This document shows positions 23,601 to 36,013 of a DNA stretch of 64,000 nt, piece after piece (positions within the stretch are counted from its first letter, which is position 1; each line of letters begins with the position of its first letter). Origin of the DNA: Spinacia oleracea (Eukaryota > Streptophyta > Magnoliopsida > Caryophyllales > Amaranthaceae); assembly GCF_020520425.1 (NCBI RefSeq), contig NC_079487.1, forward strand, positions 111,386,141 to 111,450,140, read 5' to 3'. Below the pieces are notes generated by a model. The model saw nothing but the letters and a program-made list of their open reading frames with translations, searched no databases and was not told where the DNA came from. The position numbers and the translations under genes were made by a program.

Positions 23601-26424
23601 AGAAGAGCCAAAAGGTATTCGTACATGTTCCTTCTGAAATTGCTGCCCACGAAGTTGAGGAAATTGGTATGCTTCACCACTCAACATGTATATGATTGTT
23701 TTCTATTGTGATCTCATTCTTTTGCCATTGTGACAGACCTTGTCTTCCCATATATATCAATATATGTATATATCTAATATATAGTAATGTTGCAGGAGTT
23801 GAACACTTGCTTAGAGACGTGAAAGATACAACAATCAGTACTCTAGCGACAGAGGTAAATCTTCAATATATGTCTATATTTTGGGGCATGATTGTTGCAG
23901 ATAAGTTTCTTCCTGGATTACAGTTAAGGACTTAATAAGTGCTAAGATATTTTGTCACTGTGTTTTTTGTTGGAGAAAATTAATTCCAATTTTATGTTCA
24001 GGTGACTGGGAAACTTGGAGCTCTAAAGGGACTAGATGCTCGTTTGCGAGAGATCCGTAGTTATCTTGAACTTGTCATACAAGAAAAACTCCCATTAAAC
24101 CATGAAATATTGTACCATTTGCAGGTTTGTACATCTATAGTTTTGTTTCTTTTATTTTGTTTGTCTGTTCTTACTTGGTGGCATTTCTTTTGGGTTAACT
24201 TTATGTATGGTAATTTCTTCCATAACCTCTAGGTTGTGGCCCTATGTGTGTATATGATTAAAGGTTTAGATTAATAGGGATAAAGATGGGAGACTGAGAT
24301 GGGGTTGCCAACATTATGTGAAACATTGCCCACACTGAATAATTTGCTTGTAAAGGAATTGTGTTGCTGTGATAACGTTTTGACTTTGCAGGATTGGGCA
24401 ATGTAATCTATTTCTCTCCCATGGCAAGCCTTACATGAAGATTCAATGAAATAATATTACCAAATTTAGCATTACATGTTGTTCTACTGTGATTCCTCAT
24501 CATGTTAGGAGAATTGTCTATTACTTTATATCATATCTGTGTCCTCAAAGTCACATTTATTTCCCACATTATTCCCTTATCTTTGAAGTTCTTTTGTTAT
24601 AAACTTTTCTGGCTAATAGCCTTGTCCATTACGAATGTTTTTTTTTTTTTGTGGGGCAAATATTTAATTACCAAGTCTCTTGCTAGCAAATCTTATTACT
24701 AATATTCGTGTAGGATGTGTTCAACCTTCTCCCTAATCTTAGCGTTCTTGAGTTGGTCAAGGCTTTTGCAGGTATGAACGCAAAGCATTCTGAATTTCAT
24801 TGCTGGATTTTGTCTATGTTTTTTCTTTTAATTGTGTGCCTGCTTGTTTCCACAGTCAAAACAAATGACATGATGCTGGTTATATATCTGTCTTCTCTTA
24901 TCCGAAGTGTTATTGCCCTCCACAACTTGATTAACAACAAGGTGAAAATTTCTCCCTCATATGTTGAGGAAATATATGATATTGCCAGGTTCTTTTTTTA
25001 TAGTGCTTGTCTCATATGTTTAGACTTCCGAAATTCCAACCACGTAGGAAGTAGGTTTGATTAGTCATTTAATATGGCCCCTGTAATAGTTTCGTTTAAA
25101 TAGTATTTACATTCTTAGATGGGTCAGTTGATAACTGATATCATCATCGTGCATCAATTGAAGTCCGTATTGTATACTCAAATTTGTTGGGAGTCCAATT
25201 GGTTGCACTTGGTTCCTCTGACTTAAAATCAATTTCTGTTCTTGCTCGATTGACTTCTGTAAGTTAAAAAATATCACTAGTAAGTAAACGATAGAAAAGT
25301 GAGTTGCTCCGAGTCATTATGAGTTGACTTAAGTTTGAGTTCTAGTTTGTTGTTATGGGAATTATGTATGGCAACTGAAAACAAAATCACAGAAAACAGC
25401 AATGATATTTTTTCAGTTTTTCTTTTCCTTCCCTGATATATGGATACGCCATATGGGCTTGTGATTGGTTGGGACCTCAGCTACTTATACCTTGTAATTG
25501 GTTCTTTTCCTGCATGCAAACACACTGAAAGATTTCGTATACCTCTTCCGTTCTATAATTAATTGCTACATTTCCCTTACGGCCCGTTTGGTAGCCGGCC
25601 ATAAATGGTGAAAGTTAATTGTTACATACCCATAAGGCCATAACTGGTAAGTTTTTATGGTCTAAAAAGCCCTTATTTTTTCAAATGTAAGTAGTTGCCC
25701 CACACCGTCTCTCCTCCTTTCCCCCCAAATTACCCCTTCCCAACGTTAGAGAGTTGGTGTTGTTAGTTACTAACCTGTACATTTGTTGTAGTACCTGCTC
25801 TTCCTGTCCAGCTTCACTGTTGCCTCATCTCAACCCACCACTGCTTTTCCATGTCCATTGTCATATTAATAAGCCTTCAGAAATGGTCTGCTTCTATGTT
25901 TTTCTCTCTCAAACTTTGAAAAATGCTATGAATATTAGATTCCTCTAAGCTATTCGCTGGGCCGTTTTGTAGGTTTTTTTTATTGCTTTTATCGTTAGCT
26001 TAAATCTTAAGGACTTGCTGTGGTTAACTGGTTTATCCCCAGATGTCTCATCTGCCCCTACAGTTTCTGCTAGTTTGACCATTTGTCGAGATGATTAACT
26101 TTTGGATGTGGCTTCATCAGAAGCAGCTAGTTCCAATTGAGGCTGCAGTGAACAGGGTCATAGGGAGTTTGGATCTAACATCAATACATTGCATCTACCA
26201 CACACTAGACAAATTGTAACAAGATCACTCAAAGTATAGTTATTTGAATAAAACCAAGAAATATGATGGTTTCAAAATTTTCTTTTGAGTCTTTTCCCCC
26301 CAAAGAAACTACTTTACACAATTGCTGATGATTTTTTTGGCGGCTATTTCAGATGCTCAACAAGGAGCATGAGAAGGCAGAAGACTCAAAGTCTTTAGCT
26401 ATAACTTCTGTCGCAGGGAGCTAA
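20686..26424 (+). CDS. RPN8: 26S proteasome lid subunit RPN8 (PSMD7), copy 2
   Basis: Ten exons: 20686-20875, 22261-22353, 22446-22527, 23219-23315, 23591-23666, 23796-23854, 24002-24124, 24714-24771, 24856-24941, 26353-26424. They total 936 nt (311 aa), exon for exon the same lengths as copy 1, all GT-AG. The frame is intact, starting [19 protein letters not shown] and ending [12 protein letters not shown] then [10 protein letters not shown]. Differences from copy 1 are conservative and cluster at the two ends (also DKDSSIWF for [16 protein letters not shown] for VIEGKLPL). As in copy 1 the MPN domain lacks the JAMM HxH. Introns also align to copy 1, so the duplication included them. A LINE sits about 40 bp upstream of the ATG, so promoter function and expression may differ from copy 1. 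Confidence 0.97.
25579..25690. repeat. Possible MITE end in RPN8 copy 2 intron 9
   Basis: ACGGCCCGTTTGGTAGCCGG followed by GGCCATAA is typical of the ends of plant hAT- or Harbinger-type MITEs. A CATAAGGCCATAA segment follows within 50 bases. I could not pair it with a second end. It is absent from the matching intron of copy 1. Confidence 0.3.
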
Positions 26425-27451
26425 GCTCAAAAATTATACTTGGTTAATGAGCTTCAGGGAGAGTACAGATTTTGCTGTTATTGCTATATCTAGAACTTGA
26501 AACTGAGAATTTGCTTCAATGCGCCTAGACTTTGCTTTGCAAAGTTAGGACTTGGGAAGGCAGTCCGATACCCATTGCATGAGTTGAAGAAATTATCATA
26601 TGTTTTAAACATGCCATCATTTTTCATTGTTTCATTATACCTTGTATCTTAAGTAGTCAAGTTGCTGCTGCATCTTTAATGTTTGGTAGCTTGATTACAA
26701 GGACATAGATTTGCTTGCTCATGCTGTTTTTTGCTGTGCTAGCATGATTATGTAGTTTGTTTACGAACCTTTTCACTCAAAAGACTAGATAGAAGATAAT
26801 GGGGGTATGTATTCATTTATTTGATCCGTATTAAGATTGGTTGAAGTTGTAGAAGCTGTTTGACAGTACAAGATTGTAGATTTCCTCTATCTCTTGTGCT
26901 GTGTTGGATGATTAGGACAGCTGTTGTGCCATACATTTCATTGTTACATATTTACATATACTGATGTACCTGGTTGGTAAGATACACAATATAACTAAGT
27001 TGGACTATTCTCGGCCTATTTATGTCCGTCACATCCGATAATACTTGATATTAAGGTGGTGATGGAAGTTTTCATTTTAGGGCAAGTGGTTTTTTGTTTC
27101 TGGTACTTGCTGCCATTCAGACATGACTTAAGGCTTACAAGGTTGAAAGATGCAACAGTGAGATGAGGCATTTCTCACATCAATGCCTCAGTGCTAAGTG
27201 CTTGGGCTAATTGTGTGGTAAGAGTTCCTTGTATGTGGATCATACTGTAGCATATGATTTATTGTTTTCTTAACCTTCGTTACAAGGTAGAGGAAGGTGT
27301 CAATCATTAGTCATGTCCACATTCTACTCTAGACTCTAAAATGGACCACTATTCGGATAGTCGTGTGCATTAGATTCATCATCGGATCAGATCTTGACCA
27401 GTTGAAACTTGGTTCTCTTTGGTTCACTGATTGACATAATAACATGGCAAG
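26425..27451. other. RPN8 copy 2 3' flank
   Basis: The 3' UTR and downstream DNA of the gene. It is T-rich with no ORF of note and no recognisable repeat ends until the hAT target duplication at 27444. Confidence 0.5.
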
Positions 27452-28792
27452 TAGGCCTGGTTATTGGACAGGGTAGCCCAATGGGTATAAGGGTCGGGTC
27501 AATTTTAAAAGGGTCTTGACCCTTTACTTTCTTATTGAACAGGGCCCTTATAGGGTCTTTGCTTATAGGGCTCTTATAGGATATTGTTTATAAGCCCAAT
27601 AACTTAAAACAAAAATAAAGGGTCAACACATGGTTAAATAAAATACAATTTCTTTTCTTTCTCTCTCCTCCCAAATACGTAACTGGAAAAAAAAATCGAA
27701 TTTTTTTTTTCGAAAAAACCTAATCGTATCAGGCTCTCACCGTTCTCTCTCCTCGTTCTCGCCAATCCATCGGGCGAAATCGATCGAAAGCACCTTCAAG
27801 TTCGTCACTTTTAAGGTAAATTGTCTTCGTTTGTGTTCAATTTCGTTTTCAATTTCGTTTTCGTTTTCAATTCTGATATGTTCAATTAGGGTTTTAACTT
27901 AAGCTATTTTTTCAATTTTAGGCGAAAATGGGGTATAAAAATCTCGTTGATTGTTAATATAGATGTTGTACTTAATTTGTATAGATTTACAGAGATTTCA
28001 GCAACTTTGGTTGAGTATTACATGATTTCTTTCATTTCTTTTCCTTGAGTACCATGTGTTATTTGACCTCTTTGAGAATTCTCATGTGATTCAATCGGGT
28101 GTGATTTAGGTTCTAAAATTTACATACTTATTACAAAATTTGAGAAGGTATTGTCTTTCATTTTGCAAATTTCAGGTGTTCTCTTAAGCCCAATTAAGTC
28201 TGATATAAAGTTAGTTTTCTGGAGTTTCTAATTGACAAAAAGTGCTTCATGAGTTTATTATTCCTTCAGGAAATCTGTTGAATAAGTTGTTAACATGACT
28301 TGGCTTTTAGAAGAAGGAAAATTTAGAATTTTTCATTTCCTATGCCAAATAAGTTTTCATAATGGTTTTATGATTCTAACTTTTATGTAACTTTTATGGT
28401 TTTCATAATGGCTTAGAATGGTTTCAGAATGTAAACAAGTGATAATTTCATTATTAGTTGTGTTCCAAAAGTAGAATGTCCCATGCGCACAGCACACTTA
28501 TCAAAAAGAATAAGAAACAAATGGCTTATCTCTCCTGCATCTATCATAGTCATAAGATTTATTCAATACTCGGTGTCAACAGCAGTCTTCTGAATTCTTT
28601 CATATTCTGATGTCAAGATTGCTTTCAAGTGACCCGCTATTGACCCTATTAGCTTTTGGTTATGACCCTGACCCGACCCTGACCCTTATGACCCTGACCC
28701 TGACCCGCTTGTATTTTACTATGACCCGCAAATGACCCGCCCCGCAAATGACCCGCCCCGATCCGCCCCGACCCGCCCAATAACCAGGCCTA
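27452..28792. mobile_element. Non-autonomous hAT element
   Basis: Perfect TIRs TAGGCCTGGTTATTGG and CCAATAACCAGGCCTA are flanked by a perfect 8-bp duplication ATGGCAAG (27444-27451 and 28793-28800). Subterminal regions are loaded with GGGTC / GACCC motifs, the likely transposase-binding repeats. The interior has a pyrimidine-rich leader-like stretch (27650-27790, CTCTCACCGTTCTCTCTCC) but no transposase ORF. Confidence 0.93.
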
Positions 28793-28800
28793 ATGGCAAG

Positions 28801-30358
28801 TGAAAATTAGTGAAAGCTCCTAGCAAGTGGAAGGTGAGGTTGTTGACAAGCATGGAAATTGCACGTCTTAGGCGACTTCTCATACTTAACCGCACAAGCA
28901 CCCCAAAACACTCAAAATCATTTTACCTTGGCTTACTAGACCCTTTTTACTTCGATTTTCATGCTTTTACTTTTTAGTTTTGAGAAGAAGTAAAAATTTG
29001 AGGAAAAAAGAAAAATAGGTGAAAGTAACATACTTTGTATTATGACTAATCCGGTCCAAAACTAAATGCTTATACAGCATACTCAAATGCATAGCTGGGT
29101 TGGTGATTGACTGATTGCTGGTCTGAAGTTGTTCCTTTTTTTTTTTTTTTTTTTTTTTTTTTTGTTTTTTTGTGTGTGGTTGAAATTATGGTCTCAATTG
29201 GTCAATGTGTTATATTCTCTTATTCTTATACGCTTAGTTGGTAATGTTTTGAAGGAGGTATTCTAGATGCAGAATCAAACTCGTTACGTTATATATTTAC
29301 TATCTTTTGTTATTCGCAAAAGGCCAAAAATAATTCTGGTATGAGGACACTTATGTTGGAGTGTTGTGGACTATTATCCTCAATAATGAGAGTAGACGAA
29401 TAAGGCTAATTTTGAATCACATAAAAAAAGAAATTGAATTATCACAGAAGTAGTATTCATTTCTGGTAATCTTTCATTCTCTCTCCACTTGTATACAAAA
29501 ACTCAAATTCTCTATCATTCAATCTTAAGGAGGATGAATCAAGTCCTGAACCCACGTGCATCTCCCACTCTCTGGACCCTCACTTGTCAAACTACAAGGG
29601 GGCTAAAATATCCATACCCATGGCCCCCATTATTAACTCTCACCCTATCTCTACCAATATTGTTGCTAAATAAGGCCATAATCCACATGTGTGTTGAATT
29701 CAATAATACAAATCCCATGGTTGTTCACACGTACACATACATAACTTAGACGTACACAACACTAACACCCAGAAAATTTATACGGTTAACATCTTAAGGA
29801 TGGACTGACGGTGGTGGTACAGAAGACTTGAAAAGTAAGGTCGAATTTTGTCTATTTGATTATACACCGATGGAGTGTTTGTTTGGTGTAAAATGGTTTC
29901 TTGAAAATGATAATTTAGTTTATTTTTTTTGTGATAAGGGGAGAAAAATAATTTGAAATGATGGAAAATAACATTCTCGAGAGGAGGAACTATATTCTAA
30001 TTTTAAATATGTTTTGACAAAATATATCAGATCAAAAGAAGTTCAAAAATGGTACTCAGAAATTTAAAAATTGTAATTCTCAAATATGGTATTCAAAAGT
30101 TTCAAAATAGTGATAAAATAACCGCTTAACCTCGGATATGTGTTTTGGAAACACATCTCTGAGATGGACCTCTCCATCCTTCTCTCAAGAGTGGAGAACA
30201 TTTTCATTTGAAAGCAACGAAAACCACTTTTTCTCCCTACGTCCCTTTTGTCTTTTCCTATCAATTTTGTTTCAATTCCTATTTTTCTATGGTATGAAAG
30301 TATGAATTTTCGGTAAGGATCTAAATAAAGGGAAACTAGTTTGAAATTATATGAAGTA
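28801..30358. other. Intergenic upstream of BRI1
   Basis: No gene is visible. A run of about 28 T lies at 29136-29163. The remaining sequence is AT-rich with only short random ORFs. Confidence 0.5.
29136..29163. repeat. Poly-T run
   Basis: An uninterrupted tract of about 28 T. There is no LINE-like ORF or target duplication next to it, so it may be a simple slippage tract. Confidence 0.9.
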
Positions 30359-30802
30359 CTCCCTATGTACCTTAATACTCGTACCGTTTTCCTTTTCGGG
30401 TCGTCCTTTAATACTTGCACCGCTTCTATAAATGGAATTTTTTACCAATATTATATTATTTCACACACTTACCTACTAACCCACCTACACCCCTACTCCC
30501 TATAAAAATTCATTTAAAAATTCACACCGCCACTAATCACTCCCCACCCTTTACTTATTTCTCGGGAAGTGATAAATCCAAGGAAAATTTTACTTCTTCC
30601 AAGGAAATTCACATTTTTTTAAAGTTGATTTCCTTGGAAGAAGTGAAATTCTTCCTTAGATTTATCATTTCCCCTATTTCTCACTAACTATATTGAAAAA
30701 ATTACTTCACTAACAATTTAATTAAATTAATAAGTTAATTCAAATGCCTTAAATTCCGCACCGATCAAACCGATACGAGTATTAAGAGACGGAAAGAATG
30801 AG
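30359..30802. mobile_element. Degenerate Stowaway-like MITE, relative of 8293-8619
   Basis: It begins CTCCCTATGTACCTTAATAC then CTCGTACCGTTTTCCTTTTC, and ends CGATACGAGTATTAAGAGAC then GGAAAGAATGAG, flanked by TA. Interior words (TCGGGTCGTCCTTTAATACT, CCCACCTACACCCCTACT) match the copy at 8293. It is about 117 bp longer because another MITE is nested at 30564-30673. Confidence 0.8.
30564..30673. mobile_element. 110-bp foldback MITE nested in the MITE
   Basis: Near-perfect inverted repeat ends are GGGAAGTGATAAATCCAAGG and GATTTATCATTTCCC. Flanks are TTATTTCTC and CTATTTCTC, a 9-bp duplication with one mismatch (or 8 bp perfect if the element ends at 30674). Almost the whole element is a hairpin. 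The TIR start (GGG) and 9-bp duplication favour a Mutator-type origin. Confidence 0.8.
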
Positions 30803-31074
30803 TATATAAAAAAGTTCGTCAAACCAAATGGAGCAGAGTCTCTCCTAAATCCTAATAATTGAATAGAATAGCCCATCAACAATTACTCCTTATTACTTTC
30901 CCTCCAAAATTACCCATTTCCAGTTGTTTTTTACACCTCACTATTTTCTCTCTCCTCTGTCTCTCCTGTCTTCTTTGTCCTCTTCTTCATTGCTCACTCA
31001 AGCTCTCAACTTCCTCAATAATGGCGTACTCCTAAACCTTAACCCATTGAAACCCACTACCAAAACAAGCTCAA
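30803..31074 (+). promoter_or_regulatory. BRI1 5' flank and pyrimidine-rich leader
   Basis: The segment 30940-31010 is C/T-rich (CTCTCTCCTCTGTCTCTCCT), as in many plant 5' leaders. The transcription start and a TATA box cannot be fixed. Confidence 0.45.
31021..31035 (+). promoter_or_regulatory. Short upstream ORF (MAYS) in the BRI1 leader
   Basis: ATG GCG TAC TCC TAA lies 39 nt before the main start codon. If it is within the transcript, it is a four-codon uORF and could lower initiation at the main ATG. Transcription of this position is inferred, not shown. Confidence 0.5.
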
Positions 31075-34000
31075 ATGAATAAATTCTCAGATAAAATGAA
31101 CCAATTTTACACTGTATTATTGCTTTTTTCTGTCTACCCATCACTAATTTCCCCTGTTTCATCTGCTTCTTTACTCTCCAATGGAAACCGTAGAGATGCC
31201 CAGAAATTGTTGAGCTTCAAATCTTCTCTCCTCAACCGAGAAATCCTTAAAAACTGGCAAAAGTCTACTGATCCTTGCAAGTTTTCAGGTGTTTTTTGCA
31301 ACAATTCTAGGGTTACATCCTTAGATTTCACCTTTCTCTCTGTTTCAACTGATTTTTCCTCTGTTTCAACCCACCTTTTCTCTATTGACCTCCTAAATTC
31401 TCTTTCTCTTTCATCCTCCAACATTTCTGGGTCACTTCAAACCTTCTCTTCCTGCTCTTCTTCTCTCACACAAATTGACCTCTCCCACAACTCCATTTCT
31501 GGGTCCTTTATCGATTTGTCGCGGTTTTCGACCTGTTCTTCGCTTTCGAGTTTAAATATCTCCTACAATGCACTGGATTCTTCGAAAGATTTCAGGGGTG
31601 CTCATTTTGGGCTTTCCCTGAAAACATTGGATGTTTCTGGGAATCAATTATCAGGACAGCAAGTTCTTCCATGGGTGTTATCTCAAGGTTGTGAGAATTT
31701 GAGTCGCTTAATCATAAAGGAGAACAAACTTGAGGGGAGTTTTTCTCTCTCTTTGTGTTCAAGTTTGGAGTATATTGATCTTTCCTTCAATAACTTTTCA
31801 ACTCGAATGCCTAATCTTGGGGAAGATTGCCTTAATTTGAAGCATCTTGATTTATCTTCCAACAAATTTGTTGGAGAGATTGAGAATTCACTACTTGGGT
31901 GTAACAGCTTGAGTTTCTTGAATGTGTCTAATAATCAGTTCAGTGGTGAATTTCCCTCATTGCCCTTGAACAGTATGGAGTTTCTCTACTTGGACAGCAA
32001 CAATTTTCAAGGCTTGATCCCTCATAATTTTGCTGATGATGCTTGCTCAACATTGGTGGAGTTGGATCTGTCATTCAACAATCTATCTGGTATGATCCCT
32101 ACCGGGTTCGAATCTTGCTCCTTGTTAGAAAATTTTGATGTTTCTAGCAACAATTTCACTGGGGATTTGCCTGTTAGAATGTTTCTTAAAATGGGAAATT
32201 TGAAGAAATTAAAGCTGGCTTTTAATCATTTTGTGGGTGTTTTGCCTGATTCTTTCTCCATGCTTACTGCCTTAGAATCCTTGGATTTGAGCTCTAATGA
32301 AATTTCTGGGAAACTCCCATCTGGGATTTGTCAAAATCCTCAAGGAAAACCTAGCAACTTGAAAGAACTCTCCCTTCAAAACAACTTGTTCATGGGTCCT
32401 ATACCGCCTTCTATAGGTAATTGCTCTCAGCTTGTTTCACTTGATCTTAGCTTCAATTTCCTCACTGGGAGAATCCCAACTAGCTTGGGTTCTCTCACCC
32501 AGCTTAAAGACTTGATTATGTGGATGAACAAGCTTGATGGTGATATCCCATCTGAGCTTACATACAACCGAGCACTCGAAAATCTGATTTTGGACTTCAA
32601 TGAGTTGACTGGTACCATCCCTTCTGGACTGATGAACTGTGCTAACTTGAACTGTATCTCATTGTCAAGCAACAAGTTGAGTGGAACAATACCACCTTGG
32701 ATTGGTAACTTGAACAATCTAGCCATCCTCAAGCTTTCAAACAACTCATTCTATGGCGAAATCCCACCTGAGTTAGGGAATTGCAAGAGCTTGTTATGGT
32801 TGGATTTGAACAGCAATTTGTTGAGTGGGAGTATTCCTCCTGCCTTACCCAAACAGTCAGGGACAATTGGACTTAATGTTAAGAAGAAATATTGGTACTT
32901 GAGAAACTATGGAGGAAAAGGGTGCCATGGGACTGGGAATTTGCTCGAGTTTGCTGGAATAAGGCGCGAAGCTGTTAACAGAATCCCTACCATGTGCAAA
33001 TTCCAGCAAATTTACCTTGGTCATACTCAGCCAAATTTTAATTACAATGGGTCCATGATTTTCCTAGACCTGTCTTATAACAATCTCCAAGGTGGTATCC
33101 CCAAAGAGCTTGGCACAATGTTCTTTCTCTGGATATTGAATTTGGGTCATAATAACCTCTCTGGTCAAATCCCTGAAGATCTTGCAGAGATGAAAAACAT
33201 TGGTGTTATGGATCTCTCTCACAACCATCTTTCTGGCTCAATCCCACCGTCTTTAGGCAGTCTTTCTTCCTTGACGGATATGGACTTATCATACAATGAT
33301 CTCTCTGGTATGATTCCTGAAACAGCGCAGTTTGAAACTTTCCCGCCTTCTAGATTCTCCAATAACACGGGCCTCTGTGGGTATCCCCTGCCAACTTGTA
33401 ATAGAAGCTCGAGTGGAACCTCATCTCCTCATCGAAAACATGGGAGGAAGACTACCATTGCTTGGAATGTGGCAATGGGACTGTTCTCATCTCTATTCTG
33501 CATATTTTGGTTGGTCATAGTGGGGATTCAGCTGAAGAGGAGGAGAAGAAAAAAGGAAACTGTGCAAGATATATACATGGAGAATAACACAACTTCTGCT
33601 TGGAAATTTACCAGTAATCGTGAGGCATTGAGCATCAACCTTGCAACATTTGAGAAGCCTCTTCAAAAGCTGACTTTTGCTGATCTTTTATCAGCCACAA
33701 ATGGGTTCCATGATGACAGTTTGATAGGCAAAGGTGGGTTTGGGGATGTCTACAAAGCTCAGCTCAAGGATGGGAGTGTAGTTGCTATCAAGAAACTGGT
33801 ATATATGTGTGGACAAGGAGACAGAGAGTTCACTGCTGAAATGGAAACCATTGGGAAGATCAAACACCGAAACCTTGTGCCTCTTTTAGGATACTGCAAA
33901 GTAAGGGAAGAACGGTTGTTGGTCTATGAATACATGAAGTATGGATCCCTCGCAGATGTCCTGCACGATCCAAAGAAGGCCAAGATAAAGCTAAATTGGA

Positions 34001-34677
34001 GTGCGAGGAAAAAGATTGCGATTGGTGCAGCTCGGGGGTTAGTTTTCCTTCATCATAATTGCATCCCACACATAATTCACCGCGATATGAAATCTAGCAA
34101 TGTTTTGGTTGATGAAAACTTAGAAGCAAGGGTGTCTGATTTTGGGATGGCTAGACTTATGAGTGCAGTGGATACTCATTTGAGTGTAAGTACATTGGCT
34201 GGTACCCCGGGATACGTTCCACCAGAGTATTACCAAAGTTTTAGATGTTCAAACAAGGGAGATGTGTATAGTTATGGTGTGGTGTTGCTTGAGTTGCTAA
34301 CAGGGAGACAACCAACAGACTCAGTAGATTTTGGTGATAATAATAATCTTGTGAGTTGGGTGAAGATGCATACAAAATTGAGAATAAGTGATGTGTTTGA
34401 TCCTGAACTGCTAAAGGAAGATCCAAATTTGGAAATAGAACTGTTGCAGCATCTGAAACTTGCATGTGCTTGCTTGTATGATCAGCCATCAAAACGGCCT
34501 ACCATGATCGAAGTCATGACGATGTTCAAGCAAATACAAGCTGCTGACACAAAATCCATCAATACTGCAGAAGATGTAAGTTTTACTGCTACAGGCGGAA
34601 ATGGAAGTATCAACACCCCAGTAGATGTGCAAGAGATGAGCATAATAGAAGTGCCTGAAGATATTGACAAGCATTAG
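31075..34677 (+). CDS. BRI1: Brassinosteroid receptor kinase BRI1
   Basis: One intronless frame of 1,200 aa, the usual BRI1 size. Residues 1-30 form a signal peptide (a second Met at residue 8 is an alternative start). Then come an N-terminal Cys pair ([10 protein letters not shown]), about 25 leucine-rich repeats, and the steroid-binding island at about 597-660 ([32 protein letters not shown]). The island resembles BRI1 rather than the BRL1/BRL3 type. The transmembrane helix is about 796-819, followed by a KRRRRKK stop-transfer run. Kinase: GKGGFG loop 885-890, VAIK lysine 906, HRDMKSSN with Asp1004, DFG Asp1022, and the activation segment [20 protein letters not shown]. All catalytic residues are present. 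At the plasma membrane it binds brassinosteroids together with a SERK co-receptor and starts BR signalling. A short uORF precedes it. Confidence 0.96.
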   Translation: MNKFSDKMNQFYTVLLLFSVYPSLISPVSSASLLSNGNRRDAQKLLSFKSSLLNREILKNWQKSTDPCKFSGVFCNNSRVTSLDFTFLSVSTDFSSVSTHLFSIDLLNSLSLSSSNISGSLQTFSSCSSSLTQIDLSHNSISGSFIDLSRFSTCSSLSSLNISYNALDSSKDFRGAHFGLSLKTLDVSGNQLSGQQVLPWVLSQGCENLSRLIIKENKLEGSFSLSLCSSLEYIDLSFNNFSTRMPNLGEDCLNLKHLDLSSNKFVGEIENSLLGCNSLSFLNVSNNQFSGEFPSLPLNSMEFLYLDSNNFQGLIPHNFADDACSTLVELDLSFNNLSGMIPTGFESCSLLENFDVSSNNFTGDLPVRMFLKMGNLKKLKLAFNHFVGVLPDSFSMLTALESLDLSSNEISGKLPSGICQNPQGKPSNLKELSLQNNLFMGPIPPSIGNCSQLVSLDLSFNFLTGRIPTSLGSLTQLKDLIMWMNKLDGDIPSELTYNRALENLILDFNELTGTIPSGLMNCANLNCISLSSNKLSGTIPPWIGNLNNLAILKLSNNSFYGEIPPELGNCKSLLWLDLNSNLLSGSIPPALPKQSGTIGLNVKKKYWYLRNYGGKGCHGTGNLLEFAGIRREAVNRIPTMCKFQQIYLGHTQPNFNYNGSMIFLDLSYNNLQGGIPKELGTMFFLWILNLGHNNLSGQIPEDLAEMKNIGVMDLSHNHLSGSIPPSLGSLSSLTDMDLSYNDLSGMIPETAQFETFPPSRFSNNTGLCGYPLPTCNRSSSGTSSPHRKHGRKTTIAWNVAMGLFSSLFCIFWLVIVGIQLKRRRRKKETVQDIYMENNTTSAWKFTSNREALSINLATFEKPLQKLTFADLLSATNGFHDDSLIGKGGFGDVYKAQLKDGSVVAIKKLVYMCGQGDREFTAEMETIGKIKHRNLVPLLGYCKVREERLLVYEYMKYGSLADVLHDPKKAKIKLNWSARKKIAIGAARGLVFLHHNCIPHIIHRDMKSSNVLVDENLEARVSDFGMARLMSAVDTHLSVSTLAGTPGYVPPEYYQSFRCSNKGDVYSYGVVLLELLTGRQPTDSVDFGDNNNLVSWVKMHTKLRISDVFDPELLKEDPNLEIELLQHLKLACACLYDQPSKRPTMIEVMTMFKQIQAADTKSINTAEDVSFTATGGNGSINTPVDVQEMSIIEVPEDIDKH

Positions 34678-36013
34678 CATTTTTCCCCCTGAAATATTCT
34701 TTGCAAACTCGCCCAAGGATCCGAAAAACAAGGAAGATGAAGGTAGTGTTGAAGCTCCACAAAATTTTTCCTATACATAATAAACTGTATTTATCATGGT
34801 TGGTAACTTTTTATTTCTCATTTTTATACGTAGGTGGCCATATTTTTTTTTTTTCAGTTCTTCTTTTCTACTTGATATTTTCCGTTTTTCGGAGGTCAGT
34901 TTGTAGTTTGTACATAATGAACTAGAGGTGCTAGTATTTTTTTTTTCTGTGAGAGGGTTGCACCAGTATGAGGTACAATCGTTATTGTTGCACCAATATG
35001 AGGTACAATCCTTAATCTTTGACCGTCTATTCTCGTTATTTATGAATGCGCTACATCACATACATTCACCAATACAGCCTCCTATAGTTTCCAATACTAA
35101 GCCCGAGTGCTGAGCCTCGCTCCAGAAGTAGAGCTAACTGCTATATCATCAAGCTGTCCAGTGTTTCTTTACAGCATATTTTGATGAAAATCATAAACTG
35201 TTTACTTCTATGGAAGTACTATTAAGAAATGAATCTTATCATTACTTTCAGAATGTAAATTAATGTGTGTAAATAAATTATTGGTTAAAGTTCGAAATCA
35301 ACAAAAAGACCAGGTTGTATTATTCATAAAGAGAAGCAAATATGTATAGCCAAGAGATCGTCTAAAGACAATCTGATGGCTGCTCATATGAAATGTGCAA
35401 CATTCAACTGTGAAATAAGCAGCCTCTCGTTTGACACTGTCACTTCAGAAAACGTTTTAGATGGAACACAGACTTCTGCAGGATCAAGCAACTGCGGTTA
35501 CTTAAGAACTATTAGGAGACATGCTCAAACCAACTGAACCAGATAGTATTGAAGATTAAACTTCTATATTACTGTGTTTCAGTCAAGTTTTCTGTATCTG
35601 TTTATTACACTGCAACAGATTTACAGCCTCGTAAACTGTCAGAAACAACAAATCAGTAAACTATCCTATGCATTGTTTTGTATGAGCTTCAATTGGAAGA
35701 CTTCATCTTCGCTACAGGGTTGAACTACTCTCGGAAATAAGCTTCAACCCTCCAAGCCAATTGGTAAGAGTATAGACTAGTAAAATTGTGAAGCAAAACC
35801 CTTTTGAACTAATATAATCAATTTCACCAGATTCAACCGTTCTATAGGCAATTACACTTCCCCCAAACTGTATTTTTAACATGAAAGTACAATTGTACAA
35901 GAAAGCCTACACAAAAAAGTCCTGTAAACTTCAAAATGTTATGTAACCTCGAAAATTAATCTCGAATTCTCGATACCCATTAAACCAGAACTGGGAAATT
36001 AGTCATACCAAAA
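34678..36013. other. Convergent 3' region between BRI1 and the FAS1 gene
   Basis: It contains the BRI1 3' UTR (T-rich, 34678-35100) and the probable 3' UTR of the minus-strand FAS1 gene. A short direct repeat GCACCAATATGAGGTACAAT / CACCAGTATGAGGTACAAT is at 34960-35010. No other gene is visible. Confidence 0.5.

Noticed and set aside
29136-29163. LINE or SINE tail
   Set aside because: No adjacent element body or target duplication was found beside the T run.
30415-30687. 90-codon ORF near the BRI1 leader
   Set aside because: It spans the junction of two nested MITEs and has no domain.
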